Shown here: positions 63,483 to 64,000 of the stretch, one piece after another
Numbering within the stretch: the stretch's first letter is position 1
Layout: the number at the start of each line of letters is the position of its first letter
Assembly (NCBI GenBank): GCA_012839295.1
Contig: DUNO01000005.1
Coordinates: 248,001 to 312,000 of the forward strand
Length of the DNA stretch: 64,000 nucleotides
From: Clostridiales bacterium
GTDB taxonomy: Bacteria > Bacillota > Clostridia > Lachnospirales > Lachnospiraceae
Direction: 5' to 3'
Notes under the pieces: model-generated
Told to the model about the DNA's origin: nothing
The model's input: only the letters and a program-made list of their open reading frames with translations
Databases searched by the model: none
Position numbers and translations under genes: made by a program

Positions 63483-64000
63483 ATGCAAAGAGATTTTTTA
63501 CCGATCAATAAGGCGGATATGGAACAAAGGGGATGGGAGCAATGCGATTTTGTCTATGTAACCGGCGACGCTTATGTAGACCACCCTTCCTTTGGGCCGG
63601 CCATCATCAGCAGGGTACTGGAGAGCCATGGCTTTAAGGTTGGGATCATACCGCAGCCGGATTGGAAGGACAGCGGGAGCATCACAATTCTCGGGATGCC
63701 AAGACTGGGCTTCTTAGTAAGCGGCGGCAACATGGATTCCATGGTAAACCATTATTCCGTTGCTAAGAAGAGAAGACAGACAGATGCCTATACTCCCGGC
63801 GGAGTTATGGGGAAACGGCCTGACCATGCCACTTCAGTATATTGCAATCTGATTCGGAAGCAATATAAAAAGGTGCCGATCATTATCGGCGGGATAGAAG
63901 CAAGCTTAAGACGGCTCGCCCATTACGATTATTGGAGTGATAAGGTGAAGAGATCCATTTTATTGGATTCCCAGGCTGACATCATCTCCTATGGAATGGG
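63483..64000 (+). CDS. YgiQ family radical SAM protein (partial, runs off the window)
   Basis: The frame starts 15 bases after the foldase stop, with AGAAAGAAGA as a weak ribosome site. The 172 visible codons match the N-terminal B12-binding-like part of YgiQ (UPF0313): [49 protein letters not shown] and [20 protein letters not shown]. The radical SAM CxxxCxxC motif would lie beyond the window. Its substrate is unknown. Confidence 0.9.
   Translation, partial: MQRDFLPINKADMEQRGWEQCDFVYVTGDAYVDHPSFGPAIISRVLESHGFKVGIIPQPDWKDSGSITILGMPRLGFLVSGGNMDSMVNHYSVAKKRRQTDAYTPGGVMGKRPDHATSVYCNLIRKQYKKVPIIIGGIEASLRRLAHYDYWSDKVKRSILLDSQADIISYGM

Overview
The window looks like the chromosome of a spore-forming, anaerobic Gram-positive bacterium of the class Clostridia, most likely family Lachnospiraceae. 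The reasons are the moderate-to-low GC, strong AGGAGG-type ribosome sites, SpoIIR, a T-box upstream of ileS, a DarA/PstA-type cyclic-di-AMP receptor, YesM/YesN two-component systems and many small Lachnospiraceae-style hypothetical genes. The species cannot be fixed from the sequence alone. No rRNA, tRNA, CRISPR array or intact transposase was seen.

Layout. 1-6.1 kb: ispE, an AAA/DUF4143 ATPase, a pRiA4b-ORF3 protein, a ClbS/DfsB-like protein and a superoxide dismutase, mixed with truncated genes. 6.1-18.7 kb (minus strand): a polymorphic-toxin locus. A 2.6-kilo-residue secreted protein with 24 InlB-type repeats and a C-terminal toxin-like tip is followed at once by an immunity-like gene, an overlapping RNA 2'-phosphotransferase (kptA), and a trail of orphan immunity genes, toxin tails and decayed cassettes. 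19.4-30.1 kb: housekeeping and cell-envelope genes (coiled-coil protein, ABC-F ATPase behind a leader ORF and attenuator, spoIIR, DUF1934, CapA, acyltransferase, VanY-type carboxypeptidase, pncB). 30.3-34.0 kb: T-box and ileS, whose product carries an unusual His-rich insertion. 34.1-39.0 kb: an AraC regulator divergent from a heterodimeric ABC exporter. 39.0-42.0 kb: decay zone (frameshifted PBECR4 gene with a structured leader, two-component and sugar-permease fragments, frameshifted metallo-beta-lactamase-fold gene). 42.1-45.9 kb: PadR-controlled ABC-2 exporter, a MITE-like repeat, a small membrane protein, GNAT, DarA. 46-49.4 kb: accessory genes (orphan nucleotidyltransferase, lipoprotein, protease/regulator chimera, AlbA_2 protein). 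49.7-62.1 kb: a glycan-utilisation locus (sugar ABC importer, sulfatase, YesN/YesM pair, GH29 fucosidase, two LacI regulators). 62.3 kb to the end: an FKBP-type lipoprotein foldase and the start of a YgiQ-type radical SAM gene.

How the parts work together. The toxin region reads as one expressed effector-immunity unit plus an archive of older cassettes joined by recombination. The 49.7-62.1 kb block reads as sensing (YesM/YesN, LacI), import and trimming of a sulfated, fucosylated oligosaccharide. Several genes carry cis-regulatory RNA signals that can be read directly: the ileS T-box, the ABC-F leader ORF plus terminator, the PBECR4 leader, and repeated ribosome-site hairpins before darA. 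Four protein-coding lesions are single-base events, so sequencing error cannot be excluded for them.
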